Below are positions 20,488-30,606 of a stretch of DNA of 64,000 nt, one piece after another (the stretch's first letter is position 1; every line of letters starts with the position of its first letter). Position numbers and translations under genes: made by a program. Below the pieces are notes generated by a model. It did not search any database, was not told the DNA's origin, and worked only from the letters and a program-made list of their open reading frames with translations. This DNA comes from Symsagittifera roscoffensis (Eukaryota > Xenacoelomorpha > Acoela > Convolutidae). Location of the stretch: positions 34,419,436-34,483,435 of the forward strand of contig NC_087068.1 of the NCBI RefSeq assembly GCF_963678635.1, written 5' to 3'.

Positions 20488-21517
20488 CAGTCAGGGAGAA
20501 GGTGAAGATCATGCCGTCCAGACGACAACACGAAGAGAACGAGAGGGATTGTAGGACAATAGTTCAGCATCTAGTATCCTCAATACCACATGAAGTTTTA
20601 ACCAGTACTTCGTACGGACGGAAAGAACAGGGGGCATTACGCGAAGGAAAACCGTTGTCTTTGTGGACCAGGATAAAGAAGGTGAAAAGGTAGAACGAAA
20701 CCCGGTCCAAGATTGTTTGTCCGGGGAGACGAAAGATGAGAATAGCCAGCGAGTTCAAGATCAACACCCGGGACAAGGAAGTTTATCCGGGGAGTCTGAT
20801 GTAGATGAGGAAGTTCCTGATGGGAGGCAGGACCTGGAGAACAAAGTTTTATCCGGGGAGTTCAGATGGATGAGAAGAAAGCACAGAACTGACCTAGGAG
20901 ATGGTGCAGACTCCATAACAACCTATTCAACAGATGACAACTCCCGAAACTCAGGAATTGACACCTACTCAAACAGAAACTCGAGCTCGGGATCAGAACT
21001 GTCCGAACTAGCGATCCACACACTATTAGTGGAAACTCGTGCAAGGGATTTGGCCAGAGAGGTGTACCAGGATCCTGACAGTGATCGCTACCTCATACCA
21101 AGCGAAAGAGTCTTTGATAACGCAGCGGATGATTTGGAAACAATAGCGGTATCGAAACATTCGATTATTCTGTTGCCACAAAAAGAGGTAGCCAGGACTG
21201 ATCTTCAGCCGTTCAAACAAGAAACACAGCCGTTGGCGAAGATTTGGTGCGTTAAGATGGAGGAAGACACACACCAGCCCAATGAGCTGAATAGTCAGAT
21301 GAGTATCATGAAGACGTACTTGAAGGCGAGATACAGACTCTCGGATCTTCTAAGGGCGCAGAGAAATGATCGCATGACAAGCAACCTGAAAAGGTGGATC
21401 GAGAATGGTTCTCCGGATAAAGGAGACCTCGAGGAAGACAGTTACCGTATCCTGAGACAGTATTTCATGCAGAAAGAGGGAAGGTTATACTTGAACAAGG
21501 ATGGGATTGTGGCTTGA
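20488..21517 (+). pseudogene. Pol linker between RNase H and integrase
   Basis: The open frame at 20,663-21,517 (284 codons) is the credible one. It has a Ser/Asp/Glu-rich first half with three spaced LSGE or YPGS-like repeats (SGETKDEN, SGESDVDE, SGEFRW). A helical second half ends just before integrase with LNKDGIV. No known domain was recognised. In Ty3/gypsy the same position holds a short tether, so this linker is unusually long. The frame is lost at TGA 21,515, exactly where the integrase frame begins (one-base shift). Confidence 0.6.
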
Positions 21518-22326
21518 GAAGAGATGAGAACAAAGTCCTATACAAGTATAACGCGATAGTGTTGCCGCAACTCTGTCAGACACAACTCTTATCGCATAAT
21601 CAGATGGGCCATCAGGGGATCGACACGGTGTACCAGAGGATCCTGACGCGCTTTGAGTGGCCTGGAATGAAAAATGCATGCGAGAAGTGGGTAACAGCAT
21701 GTCTGTCATGCCAACAGGTCAAGGATCCAAGGAAATTGCAATTTCCCTGGCAATCGATCGAGTCGTTTGAATTCAACGAGGTGGTGCAGATAGATCACCA
21801 AAAGATATGCATGACAGACAGTGGTTATAATCAGGTATTGGTCATGATAGATCATTTCACGAAAAATGCAGAGGCCGTGCCCTGCATAACTGCCTCGGCG
21901 GAAGAGACGTGCGACCACCTGATCAATACGTGGATAGCGAGACACGCTTGTCCGATGACGTTTCAATCGGAAAACGGAACAGCTTTCGTAGGAGAACTCA
22001 GGAAAGAGCTAATGAGACGCTCACAAGTTGCTCAAGCTCACTCCGCGACATACCATCCACAGACAAATGGCTTGGTGGAAAGGCAGATTCGAACGTTAGT
22101 GTCGATGCTGAGAGTATATTGTTCCAGGTACATGACCGATTGGGAGAGTTATCTTCCACAGGTGATGGGAGCTTACAATAGCACACAACATTCCACCACC
22201 GGAGTCAGCCCACATATGATGCTGACAGGGCACGAGAAGTCTTTGCCGTTGACTTTCTTCTACCCAGAGTATGAGGGGAAGAAGATGTCACCACAGGTCT
22301 ATGTGAGGGATGTAATTAGACGTTAG
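21514..22326 (+). pseudogene. Integrase (HHCC and DDE core) of the giant element
   Basis: The N-terminal zinc-binding domain is exact: HX4HX29CX2C (HNQMGH ... CLSC). The catalytic core has VVQIDHQKI (first Asp) and QSENGTAFVGE, where Glu replaces the expected second Asp. LVERQIRT has the third-position Glu exactly 35 residues later (DX35E spacing). Integrase joins element cDNA to host DNA. The Asp-to-Glu change (GAA) would be expected to cripple catalysis. A TAG at 22,324 (IRR-stop-QELND) interrupts an otherwise continuous frame into the C-terminal domain. Confidence 0.9.
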
Positions 22327-23176
22327 CAAGAGTTGAACGACTTGTGTAGACAAAATACTCAGCAAGCACAGGCAAGGCAGCGGAAAAGATTTGACAAGAA
22401 AGCAGCTGGTGCAAAAGCTTACTCGGTAGGAGATGATTACGTATGGGTATTTCAAAACGTCATACCACCGAAAGGAACAAAAAAGCTTTTAAAAAAAAGG
22501 AGGGAATCCTTCATGATTACGGAGGTGCACCAGGAGGGAAGCTTTCATAGACTGAGTACTGGCCGAGCCGCTCATTACGAAAGCATTAAGCCACAAAATC
22601 CATCGACAGAAGACTGGTGTATACCTGCAGACATGGAAGAAGGAGATTATCTAATGATGGACCCTGCTTGTGAGGTCAATGAGAAGGCCACCAGGGAAAA
22701 GAACGATGGAAATAAGGTCATAGAGGAAGGAACAAGTACACCACTGAACCTGGACCCAAATGACGTGATTGAAGCGGACAATGAAACTTTACCCTACGCA
22801 GAAGAGCACTGGCTGGACCCTGAACAAAGGGAGGTTCCTAAAAACTTGGAACCGGATCTTCCGTTCAGGATACAGACTCGTCAGAATGACAGGACAAGAT
22901 CCAAGAAGAAATTACGGCGACAATTTTGTAGTGGACAGGATAGACCTAAAGAAGATAGGGGAAGAAGTAGTGGGTCTAGAGGAAATAACTGTGTCACAGG
23001 ACATTGTCATAGTTGATGATCAAGAAGAGGAGTGGGTCGATGACCGGTCGAAACCCGAGGTAGAATTCGACGACGAGCAACGGCAGTCATATGAACAAGA
23101 CTTGATGAATCTGCGTGTCTATGAATGGCTGAACGAAATGACGTCGGACCCAAATAAGACCAGTGTCACGATTTAA
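22327..23176 (+). pseudogene. Integrase C-terminal (GPY/F-like) domain and acidic tail
   Basis: Residues RKRFDKKAAGAKAYSVGD and VWVFQNVIPPKGTKKLLKK lead to ESFMITEVHQEGSFHRLS, matching the GPY/F module of Ty3/gypsy integrases (here ESF for GPF). A long acidic tail follows (LDPNDVIEADNETLPYAEE). A frameshift at about 22,905 moves the frame, which continues NYGDNFVVDRIDLKKIGEE to a TAA at 23,174. In the copy at 40.5 kb the same position is CAA (Gln), so the TAA is a nonsense change and the macro domain below is part of the same polyprotein. Confidence 0.75.
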
Positions 23177-23943
23177 GATGTAGATCGTGAAAGCATAAAA
23201 TACATGAAAATCGAACGAGAAAATCATTCCTGGGCTGCCCAGGAGGGGCTACTACTCATTCAGGCTTCCAATCTCGACTTGATACCCGGTATGCGATCGA
23301 CGCGGACGTCGATGGATATTTTTGTCCGGGGAATGGGGGTAGGACTTACCCACACTGAAATCTTGATAATAAAAAAATTAAGAATAGCAAGAGAGACAGG
23401 AGACTTAGAAGCAGAAACAGGCGAAGAACCTAAGAAACCTGACATAGGGAGGGTAGTTGAGTCATATTTTAACTTACCAAATGAATATTCAAGTAGCATA
23501 ATACTAACAGACAGTGATTTCATACTCACAAATAGAACATGTGCGATAGCAATCACAGCAGACATGAGTTTTAAGACAGCGTTAGCACCAGATTTTAAGA
23601 AAGAATATAAAAACATAAAAATCCTTTGGAAGCAAAGACCAGGAATAGGGGCGTAGCAGCCTTGCCTCCGGCGGCGTCACAGATAACCGGGGAAATACCT
23701 ATGTTTCTTAGTGACACGGGCGACGGAGAAGCGGCACGTAGACCCGGAAAACCTAGTCTTGTCCTTGACGAGATTGAGAGACTTCCTCGTGGAAAGAGAT
23801 GTGAAGGAGCTTTCGCTTCCAGTGTACGACCCGAACAGAGACGACTACATATCCTCGAGAACTGTACGCGCTTATACATGTAATCTTCTCTGATACTAAT
23901 ATACAAGTTTATTCACATAAGAAATATAATTTAAAAATAGGCT
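23177..23943 (+). pseudogene. Macro (ADP-ribose-binding-like) domain at the Pol C-terminus, copy A
   Basis: The order is ~90 residues of linker, then SSIILTDSDFILTNRTCAI (strands 1-2), a helix (ADFKKEYK..LWKQRPG), GGVAALPPAGSQ, KYLCFLLTRATEKRH, and DPENLVLSLTRLRDFL. VKELSLPVYDPNR and a final strand IQVY follow. This order of strands and helices matches TARG1/ALC1-type macro domains, which bind or hydrolyse ADP-ribose. The usual Gly-rich GAGIA loop is not present (a SFKTAL-like stretch replaces it), so ligand binding may differ. This copy carries a G deletion at about 23,650 and an A insertion near 23,690. The frame ends at TGA about 23,941. Confidence 0.65.
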
Positions 23944-24305
23944 GAGTGACGTGTAAGAGGGTGTTAGACTACATTATGTAGAGTGTGATATAAGTGTTAT
24001 GTTATTAAAGTCCTGGGTAAGGAGTTAGTGACCACGAACAACTGAATAATGATCTTAGGAATAGATCCAAAGTTTGGACTGTCCAATCTTAGGTCGAATT
24101 CCAAAATTTTAGAGACCGATTGATTTTAATAAATTTTAGGATCAAAATCTTTTTATCTGACTGTTTTTAAATAAATTTTAACGAAAAGATGAGGTGAAAC
24201 TGACAAGTGTGATATTCGTGACCTCTTTTCTAGATCCTGATTGATCGTTTAATTGCTCACTTGATTCAAATCAAAGAATCGAATCAAATCAAACCTGGAA
24301 AGAGA
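23944..24305 (+). other. Gap between ORF1 and ORF2 of the giant element
   Basis: About 360 bp, AT-rich, with no open frame of note. It is conserved as a unit in the three copies of this region (also 28,136-28,497 and 41,274-41,642). It contains TGTGTTATGTTATTAA and a TTTTAATAAATTTTAGGATC stretch that might act as an RNA acceptor site (TTTTAG) or internal promoter for ORF2. This is speculative. Confidence 0.5.
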
Positions 24306-24462
24306 ATGGATAATTGCAACTTGGATGAATTGATGGGCCTGGCAGAAGCATATGTAGGACCGATGATTGATGCGATCTATCGTCGGCTAATGGATCGAGA
24401 CCAGGTGAAATGCCTTTGCCCTCCAAGCCCAAGCCTCGTCTAGCTCACCACTGAGTATAGCT
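24306..24462 (+). pseudogene. ORF2 N-terminus, copy A, truncated
   Basis: It starts at ATG 24,306. About 30 residues match the better-preserved copy at 41,643 (LDELMDL, AYVGPM.DAIYRRL). After RDQ, a deletion of roughly 200 bp relative to that copy joins two distant parts and shifts the frame, and TAG follows at 24,440. The same deletion is in the tandem copy at 28,498, so it predates the 4.19 kb duplication. Confidence 0.65.
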
Positions 24463-25581
24463 GTGCCACCGAAGAGGGCGAAAGTAGAACAAGGGGTTCA
24501 AACGAACCAAACCATGCAAGATCTGGATGGGATGAAGGATGAGCTGGAAAGGACCAGGAAGGAGCTGGATGAAGTGACTAAGACCATGCTCATTGCAGAG
24601 GACGACAGAGACATGTGGAAGAGATTGTTCGAAGACTGCAACAAAAAGCAGGGTGAAGAAATTGAGCGCTTGAGGCGGGACTACAAGGAGCTATCGGAAC
24701 CGGCGGCATTGACTACAGCCGTGGAAAAAGCGATACCTGTAAGGAGTATTCCTCGTGGGCAGTCCCCGATGAAGCTCTTGACGCCTCGAGAGATGAATCA
24801 GACAACGGAAACGAGACCCCCGACAACAACAGGTCGAGTGACGATCCCGGACCCGAGTGACACCTTGGGTGACCCAGTCGTGGAACAAACGGTGAGGAAG
24901 CTGATAGAGACAGCTGGACGACTAGTCGCCAACAAGAATGCGCCAGGTTCCGGGGTGACTGCACCCTATGGAACGATCGACGATACGGGCAGAGTACGAC
25001 TCTCCCAAAACGTGATGACCAGCCAGGGTGTTAGCGACGCAACGCCACCAATGGGGAGCTCTAAAGTCCCAGAGAGGAAGATACGAAAGATGCCGGCGAA
25101 GAAAGTGTCACGTGTAATAGATGTACAGGAGAACAATCAGTTGAAATATAACTTAACAGGAGTTCCTGAGGCGGATTCGAGAGCTTGCTTCAATCGGGCG
25201 ACCTGGAACCCGGCAGTGAACCTGCAGCAACCACCGCTAGGGACATCGCATCTGATACTGGGAGATAGCTTAGTCAGAGTACTCTCGAACTTGAGGACCT
25301 CTTGGGTCATCACGGTGATGGCCTTCAGAGGTGCGACCATAGCCCAGTTTTTTCGGAGGGTGGAGTTGATGAACCCAGGGAGAATCCCTAATGTAAAGAT
25401 CCTAGTTGGGACAAATAACATCTCGAGAAGCTCGGATGAGGAGGAAGCACTGTGGGAATCGATGATGGTGTGCTTGTTCACTACTCTCTGGCAGAATTTC
25501 AACTGCGCGGTACTGACCGTTTGCACTGTGCCAATGAATGCAAGTAGTTTAACTGCAACAGGGAGAAGGCACAACGAATGA
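24463..25581 (+). pseudogene. ORF2: coiled coil and SGNH-hydrolase-like domain (N part), copy A
   Basis: 372 codons open. Residues ~20-80 are a coiled coil (MKDELERTRKELDEVTKTM and onward). A Pro/Thr-rich linker follows. From about residue 258 an SGNH-like fold begins: HLILGDSLVRVL (block I, GDS with candidate nucleophile Ser), AFRGATIAQFF (block II Gly), and VKILVGTNNISR (block III, GxN). The final block lies in the next segment. SGNH enzymes are esterases/acylhydrolases, and related domains are known in ORF1 of CR1/L2 non-LTR elements. A TGA at 25,579 interrupts the frame. The tandem copy has GGA there (29,770), so it is a point nonsense change. Confidence 0.7.
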
Positions 25582-26186
25582 GTAGTCAGGTGGAACAACA
25601 TCCTAAGGAACCTCGCAAGTCGGAATGCCGGAAGGATGATCCTGAGTTGATCCTGAGGAAGGATGATCCTGACATCGAACATGAGTTGAGAGCTATGGAT
25701 CAGGCTAGGCTGACTACGGAAGGCATCCACTTCGATAATATAGAAGGACAGGCTTGGTTGAACAGAGTTTTCCAAGAGCGATTGGATGAGTTGGGAATAG
25801 AACTCTTTGACACAGGAGCGCTGAAGGAGGAGGGAGCATTTAACGAACCTGTGATTACCACCTTTGTGCCTCCTAGCCTGGAAACACGCTTGGGGACGGT
25901 CCGGCCGTGACGAACTATAGACAGCAGAGCTCTAGCGAATCAGGTCAAAGAACACACGTTCAAGATCGGTTGGGAGAAGCGCCAATGAGGAGGACCTAGG
26001 AGAAGACTAGAGCTTGTCAACCCAATGGAAGAGACAGTCAGCACCTCTAGATCGGACACGAGGTCGGAGACGACAAGGACCAGTCGAGAGGAAAGACGCC
26101 CTAACAGGAGCTCTCTAATGTGGTCGAGGCCAATACCTTCTCCATGGCACATATACAAGGATGACCTGATGAAACTGAACATTCAG
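25582..26186 (+). pseudogene. ORF2: SGNH-like domain C-terminus and Ser/Arg-rich tail, copy A
   Basis: In frame after the stop it reads VVRWNNILRNLASRN. After an indel it continues as the 110-codon frame at 25,578-25,910 with RLTTEGIHFDNIEGQAWLN, the block V pattern (Asp-x-x-His) of SGNH hydrolases. Here Glu replaces the usual Asp, and the catalytic His is kept (EGIH). A Ser/Arg/Thr-rich tail follows and is cut at 26,186 by the tandem duplication junction. A small internal duplication of GGATGATCCTGA units lies at 25,633-25,672. Confidence 0.65.
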
Positions 26187-26518
26187 AACTCAGGAAAGAG
26201 CTAATGAGACGCTCACAAGTTGCTCAAGCTCACTCCGCGACATACCATCCACAGAAAAATGATTTGGTGGAAAGGCAGATTCGAACGTTAGTGTCGATGC
26301 TGAGAGTATATTGTTCCAGGTACATGACCGATTGGGAGAGTTATCTTCCACAGGTGATGGGAGCTTACAATAGCACACAACATTCCACCACCGGAGTCAG
26401 CCCACATATGATGCTGACAGGGCACGAGAAGTCTTTGCCGTTGACTTTCTTCTACCCAGAGTATGAGGGGAAGAAGATGTCACCACAGGTCTATGTGAGG
26501 GATGTAATTAGACGTTAG
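26187..26518 (+). pseudogene. Integrase core C-terminal fragment, copy B
   Basis: This repeats 21,995-22,326 and starts inside the core, just after the second catalytic position. It keeps the LVERQIRT Glu and ends at the same TAG. Two changes in the HPQTNG motif (HPQKND) mark it as the diverging copy. It cannot encode a functional integrase because the zinc domain and first Asp are missing. Confidence 0.85.
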
Positions 26519-27368
26519 CAAGAGTTGAACGACTTGTGTAGACGAAATACTCAGCAAGCACAGGCAAGGCAGCGGAAAAGATTTGACAAGAAAGCAGCTG
26601 GTGCAAAAGCTTACTCGGTAGGAGATGATTACGTATGGGTATTTCAAAACGTCATACCACCGAAAGGAACAAAAAAGCTTTTAAAAAAAAGGAGGGAATC
26701 CTTCATGATTACGGAGGTGCACCAGGAGGGAAGCTTTCATAGACTGAGTACTGGCCGAGCCGCTCATTACGAAAGCATTAAGCCACAAAATCCATCGACA
26801 GAAGACTGGTGTATACCTGCAGACATGGAAGAAGGAGATTATCTAATGATGGACCCTGCTTGTGAGGTCAATGAGAAGGCCACCAGGGAAAAGAACGATG
26901 GAAATAAGGTCATAGAGGAAGGAACAAGTACACCACTGGACCTGGACCCAAATGACGTGATTGAAGCGGACAATGAAACTTTACCCTACGCAGAAGAGCA
27001 CTGGCTGGATCCTGAACAAAGGGAGGTTCCTAAAAACTTGGAACCGGATCTTCCGTTCAGGATACAGACTCGTCAGAATGACAGGACAAGATCCAAGAAG
27101 AAACTACGGCGACAATTTTGTAGTGGACAGGATAGACCTAAAGAAGATAGGGGAAGAAGTAGTGGGTCTAGAGGAAATAACTGTGTCACAGGACATTGAC
27201 ATAGTTGATGATCAAGAAGAGGAGTGGGTCGATGACCGGTCGAAACCCGAGGTAGAATTCGACGACGAGCAACGGCAGTCATATGAACAAGACTTGACGA
27301 ATCTGCGTGTCTATGAATGGCTGAACGAAATGACGTCGGACCCAAATAAGACCAGTGTCACGATTTAA
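26519..27368 (+). pseudogene. Integrase C-terminal domain and acidic tail, copy B
   Basis: This copy of 22,327-23,176 is nearly identical, with the same frameshift near 27,100 and the same TAA at 27,366. The only coding differences are scattered single changes (for example NTQQ preceded by Arg instead of Gln, and LDLDP for LNLDP). Confidence 0.85.
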
Positions 27369-28135
27369 GATGTAGATCGTGAAAGCATAAAATACATAAA
27401 AATCGAACGAGAAAATCATTCCTGGGCTGCCCAGGAGGGGCTACTACTCATTCAGGCTTCCAATCTCGACTTGATACCCGGTATGCGATCGACGCGGACG
27501 TCGATGGATATTTTTGTCCGGGGAATGGGGGTAGGACTTACCCACACTGAAATCTTGATAATAAAAAAATTAAGAATAGCAAGAGAGACAGGAGACTTAG
27601 AAGCAGAAACAGGCGAAGAACCTAAGAAACCTGACATAGGGAGGGTAGTTGAGTCATATTTTAACTTACCAAATGAATATTCAAGTAGCATAATACTAAC
27701 AGACAGTGATTTCATACTCACAAATAGAACATGTGCGATAGCAATCACAGCAGACATGAGTTTTAAGACAGCGTTAGCACCAGATTTTAAGAAAGAATAT
27801 AAAAACATAAAAATCCTTTGGAAGCAAAGACCAGGAATAGGGGCGTAGCAGCCTTGCCTCCGGCGGCGTCACAGATAACCGGGAAAATACCTATGTTTCT
27901 TAGTGACACGGGCGACGGAGAAGCGGCACGTAGACCCGGAAAACCTAGTCTTGTCCTTGACGAGATTGAGAGACTTCCTCGTGGAAAGAGATGTGAAGGA
28001 GCTTTCGCTTCCAGTGTACGACCCGAACAGAGACGACTACATATCCTCGAGAACTGTACGCGCTTATACATGTAATCTTCTCTGATACTAATATACAAGT
28101 TTATTCACATAAGAAATATAATTTAAAAATAGGCT
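27369..28135 (+). pseudogene. Macro domain, copy B
   Basis: Copy of 23,177-23,943, with the same order of strands and the same G deletion near 27,842. Sequence after the shift differs by one base (GGGAAAATAC for GGGGAAATAC), giving a slightly different frame break. Domain content is as described for copy A. Confidence 0.65.
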
Positions 28136-28497
28136 GAGTGACGTGTAAGAGGGTGTTAGACTACATTATGTAGAGTGTGATATGTGTGTTATGTTATTAA
28201 AGTCCTGGGTAAGGAGTTAGTGACCACGAACAACTGAATAATGATCTTAGGAATAGATCCAAACTTTGGACTGTCCAATCTTAGGTCGAATTCCAAAGTT
28301 TTAGAGACCGATTGATTTTAATAAATTTTAGGATCAAAATCTTTTTATCTGACTGTTTTTAAATAAATTTTAACGAAAAGATGAGGTGAAACTGACAAGT
28401 GTGATATTCGTGACCTCTTTTCTAGATCCTGATTGATCGTTTAATTGCTCACCTGATTCAAATCAAAGAATCGAATCAAATCAAAACCTGGAAAGAG
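28136..28497 (+). other. ORF1-ORF2 gap, copy B
   Basis: Repeat of 23,944-24,305 with a few substitutions (TATGTGTG for TATAAGTG and others). No gene is present. Confidence 0.6.
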
Positions 28498-29738
28498 AAT
28501 GGATAATTGCAACTTGGATGAATTGATGGACCTGGCAGAAGCATATGTAGGACCGATGATTGATGCGATCTATCGTCGGCTAATGGATCGAGACCAGGTG
28601 AAATGCCTTTGCCCTCCAAGCCCAAGCCTCGTCTAGCTCACCACTGAGTATAGCTGTGCCACCGAAGAGGGCGAAAGTAGAACAAGGGGTTCAAACGAAC
28701 CAAACCATGCAAGATCTGGATGGGATGAAGGATGAGCTGGAAAGGACCAGGAAGGAGCTGGATGAAGTGACTAAGACCATGCTCATTGCAGAGGACGACA
28801 GAGACATGTGGAAGAGATTGTTCGAAGACTGCAACAAAAAGCAGGGTGAAGAAATTGAGCGCTTGAGGCGGGACTACAAGGAGCTATCGGAACCGGCGGC
28901 ATTGACTACAGCCGTGGAAAAAGCGATACCTGTAAGGAGTATTCCTGGTGGGCAGTCCCCGATGAAGCTCTTGACGCCTCGAGAGATGAATCAGACAACG
29001 GAAACGAGACCCCCGACAACAACAGGTCGAGTGACGATCCCGGACCCGAGTGACACCTTGGGTGACCCAGTCGTGGAACAAACGGTGAGGAAGCTGATAG
29101 AGACAGCTGGACGACTAGTCGCCAACAAGAATGCGCCAGGTTCCGGGGTGACTGCACCCTATGGAACGATCGACGATACGGGCAGAGTACGACTCTCCCA
29201 AAACGTGATGACCAGCCAGGGTGTTAGCGACGCAACGCCACCAATGGGGAGCTCTAAAGTCCCAGAGAGGAAGATACGAAAGATGCCGGCGAAGAAAGTG
29301 TCACGTGTAATAGATGTACAGAAGAACAATCAGTTGAAATATAACTTAACAGGAGTTCCTGAGGCGGATTCGAGAGCTTGCTTCAATCGGGCGACCTGGA
29401 ACCCGGCAGTGAACCTGCAGCAACCACCGCTAGGGACATCGCATCTGATACTGGGAGATAGCTTAGTCAGAGTACTCTCGAACTTGAGGACCTCTTGGGT
29501 CATCACGGTGATGGCCTTCAGAGGTGCGACCATAGCCCAGTTTTTTCGGAGGGTGGAGTTGATGAACCCAGGGAGAATCCCTAATGTAAAGATCCTAGTT
29601 GGGACAAATAACATCTCGAGAAGCTCGGATGAGGAGGAAGCACTGTGGGAATCGATGATGGTGTGCTTGTTCACTACTCTCTGGCAGAATTTCAACAGCG
29701 GTACTGACCGTTTGCACTGTGCCAATGAATGCAAGTAG
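28498..29738 (+). pseudogene. ORF2 N-terminus, coiled coil and SGNH-like domain, copy B
   Basis: This begins at ATG 28,498 with the same internal deletion as copy A, then 360 codons from 28,656 with the coiled coil and SGNH blocks I-III intact. The frame is lost at about 29,695, where TTCAACTGCGCGGTACTG of copy A has become TTCAACAGCGGTACTG. Copy B lacks the TGA found at the end of the matching frame in copy A, so the two copies carry different lesions. Confidence 0.7.
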
Positions 29739-30101
29739 TTTAACTGCAACAGGGAGAAGGCACAACGAAGGAGTAGTCAGGTGGAACAACATCCTAAGGA
29801 ACCTCGCAAGTCGGAATGCCGGAAGGATGATCCTGAGTTGATCCTGAGGAAGGATGATCCTGACATCGAACATGAGTTGAGAGCTATGGATCAGGCCAGG
29901 CTGACTACGGAAGGCATCCACTTCGATAATATAGAAGGACAGGCTTGGTTGAACAGAGTTTTCCAAGAGCGATTGGATGAGTTGGGAATAGAACTCTTTG
30001 ACACAGGAGCGCTGAAGGAGGAGGGAGCATTTAACGAACCTGTGATTACCACCTTTGTGCCTCCTAGCCTGGAAACACGCTTGGGGACGGTCCGGCCGTG
30101 A
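29739..30101 (+). pseudogene. ORF2 SGNH-like domain C-terminus, copy B
   Basis: Matches 25,548-25,910. TTEGIHF (block V with His) is kept in the frame at 29,781-30,101. The codon that is TGA in copy A is GGA here. Confidence 0.65.
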
Positions 30102-30606
30102 CGAACTATAGACAGCAGAGCTCTAGCGAATCAGGTCAAAGAACACACGTTCAAGATCGGTTGGGAGAAGCGCCAATGAGGAGGACCTAGGAGAAGACTA
30201 GAGCCTGTCAACCCAATGGAAGAGACAGTCAGCACCTCTAGATCGGACACGAGGTCGGAGACGACAAGGACCAGTCGAGAGGAAAGACGCCCTAACAGGA
30301 GCTCTCTAATGTGGTCGAGGCCAATACCTTCTCCATGGCACATATACAAGGATGACCTGATGAAACTGAACATTCAGACGGTGAGCTTCGCAGCGGATGC
30401 CATGAGGATGCTGAACGGAGCAAGGTTATTGGTCAGCGGATTGTACTCGATAACAGGGTGGACTGGTTGATAGCGGCTGGCATAAACTTCAGCTCTACAA
30501 CTGCCTTGAGGTTTGCTGACCTAGAGGGACTGCCCTCTAATAACACAATGGGAACAGTGAACGCCCGACCGTTACAAGACGTAAAACTGAATCAAGATGA
30601 GGGGAA
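30102..30606 (+). pseudogene. ORF2 segment after the SGNH-like domain
   Basis: Two frames are needed. The first has the Ser/Arg-rich tail, then SLMWSRPIPSPWHIYKDDL and a helix (30,216-30,470). The second has VDWLIAAGINFSSTTALRF, DLEGLPSNNTMG and NARPLQDV (30,465-30,605). The segment is conserved in the giant-element sense but belongs to no family I recognise. It lies 3' of the duplication, so it is single copy in this element. Confidence 0.5.

Larger units (their letters stand above)
21995..30377 (+). repeat. Tandem direct duplication of 4.19 kb within the giant element
   Basis: 21,995-26,186 is repeated as 26,187-30,377 with very few differences (for example a TGA/GGA codon, a Gln/Lys change, and small indels). 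The junction joins the ORF2 tail (AACATTCAG) to the middle of integrase (AACTCAGG), with only two or three bases of microhomology. Both copies share the macro-domain nonsense and frameshift changes, so the element was already defective before the duplication. Confidence 0.93.
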
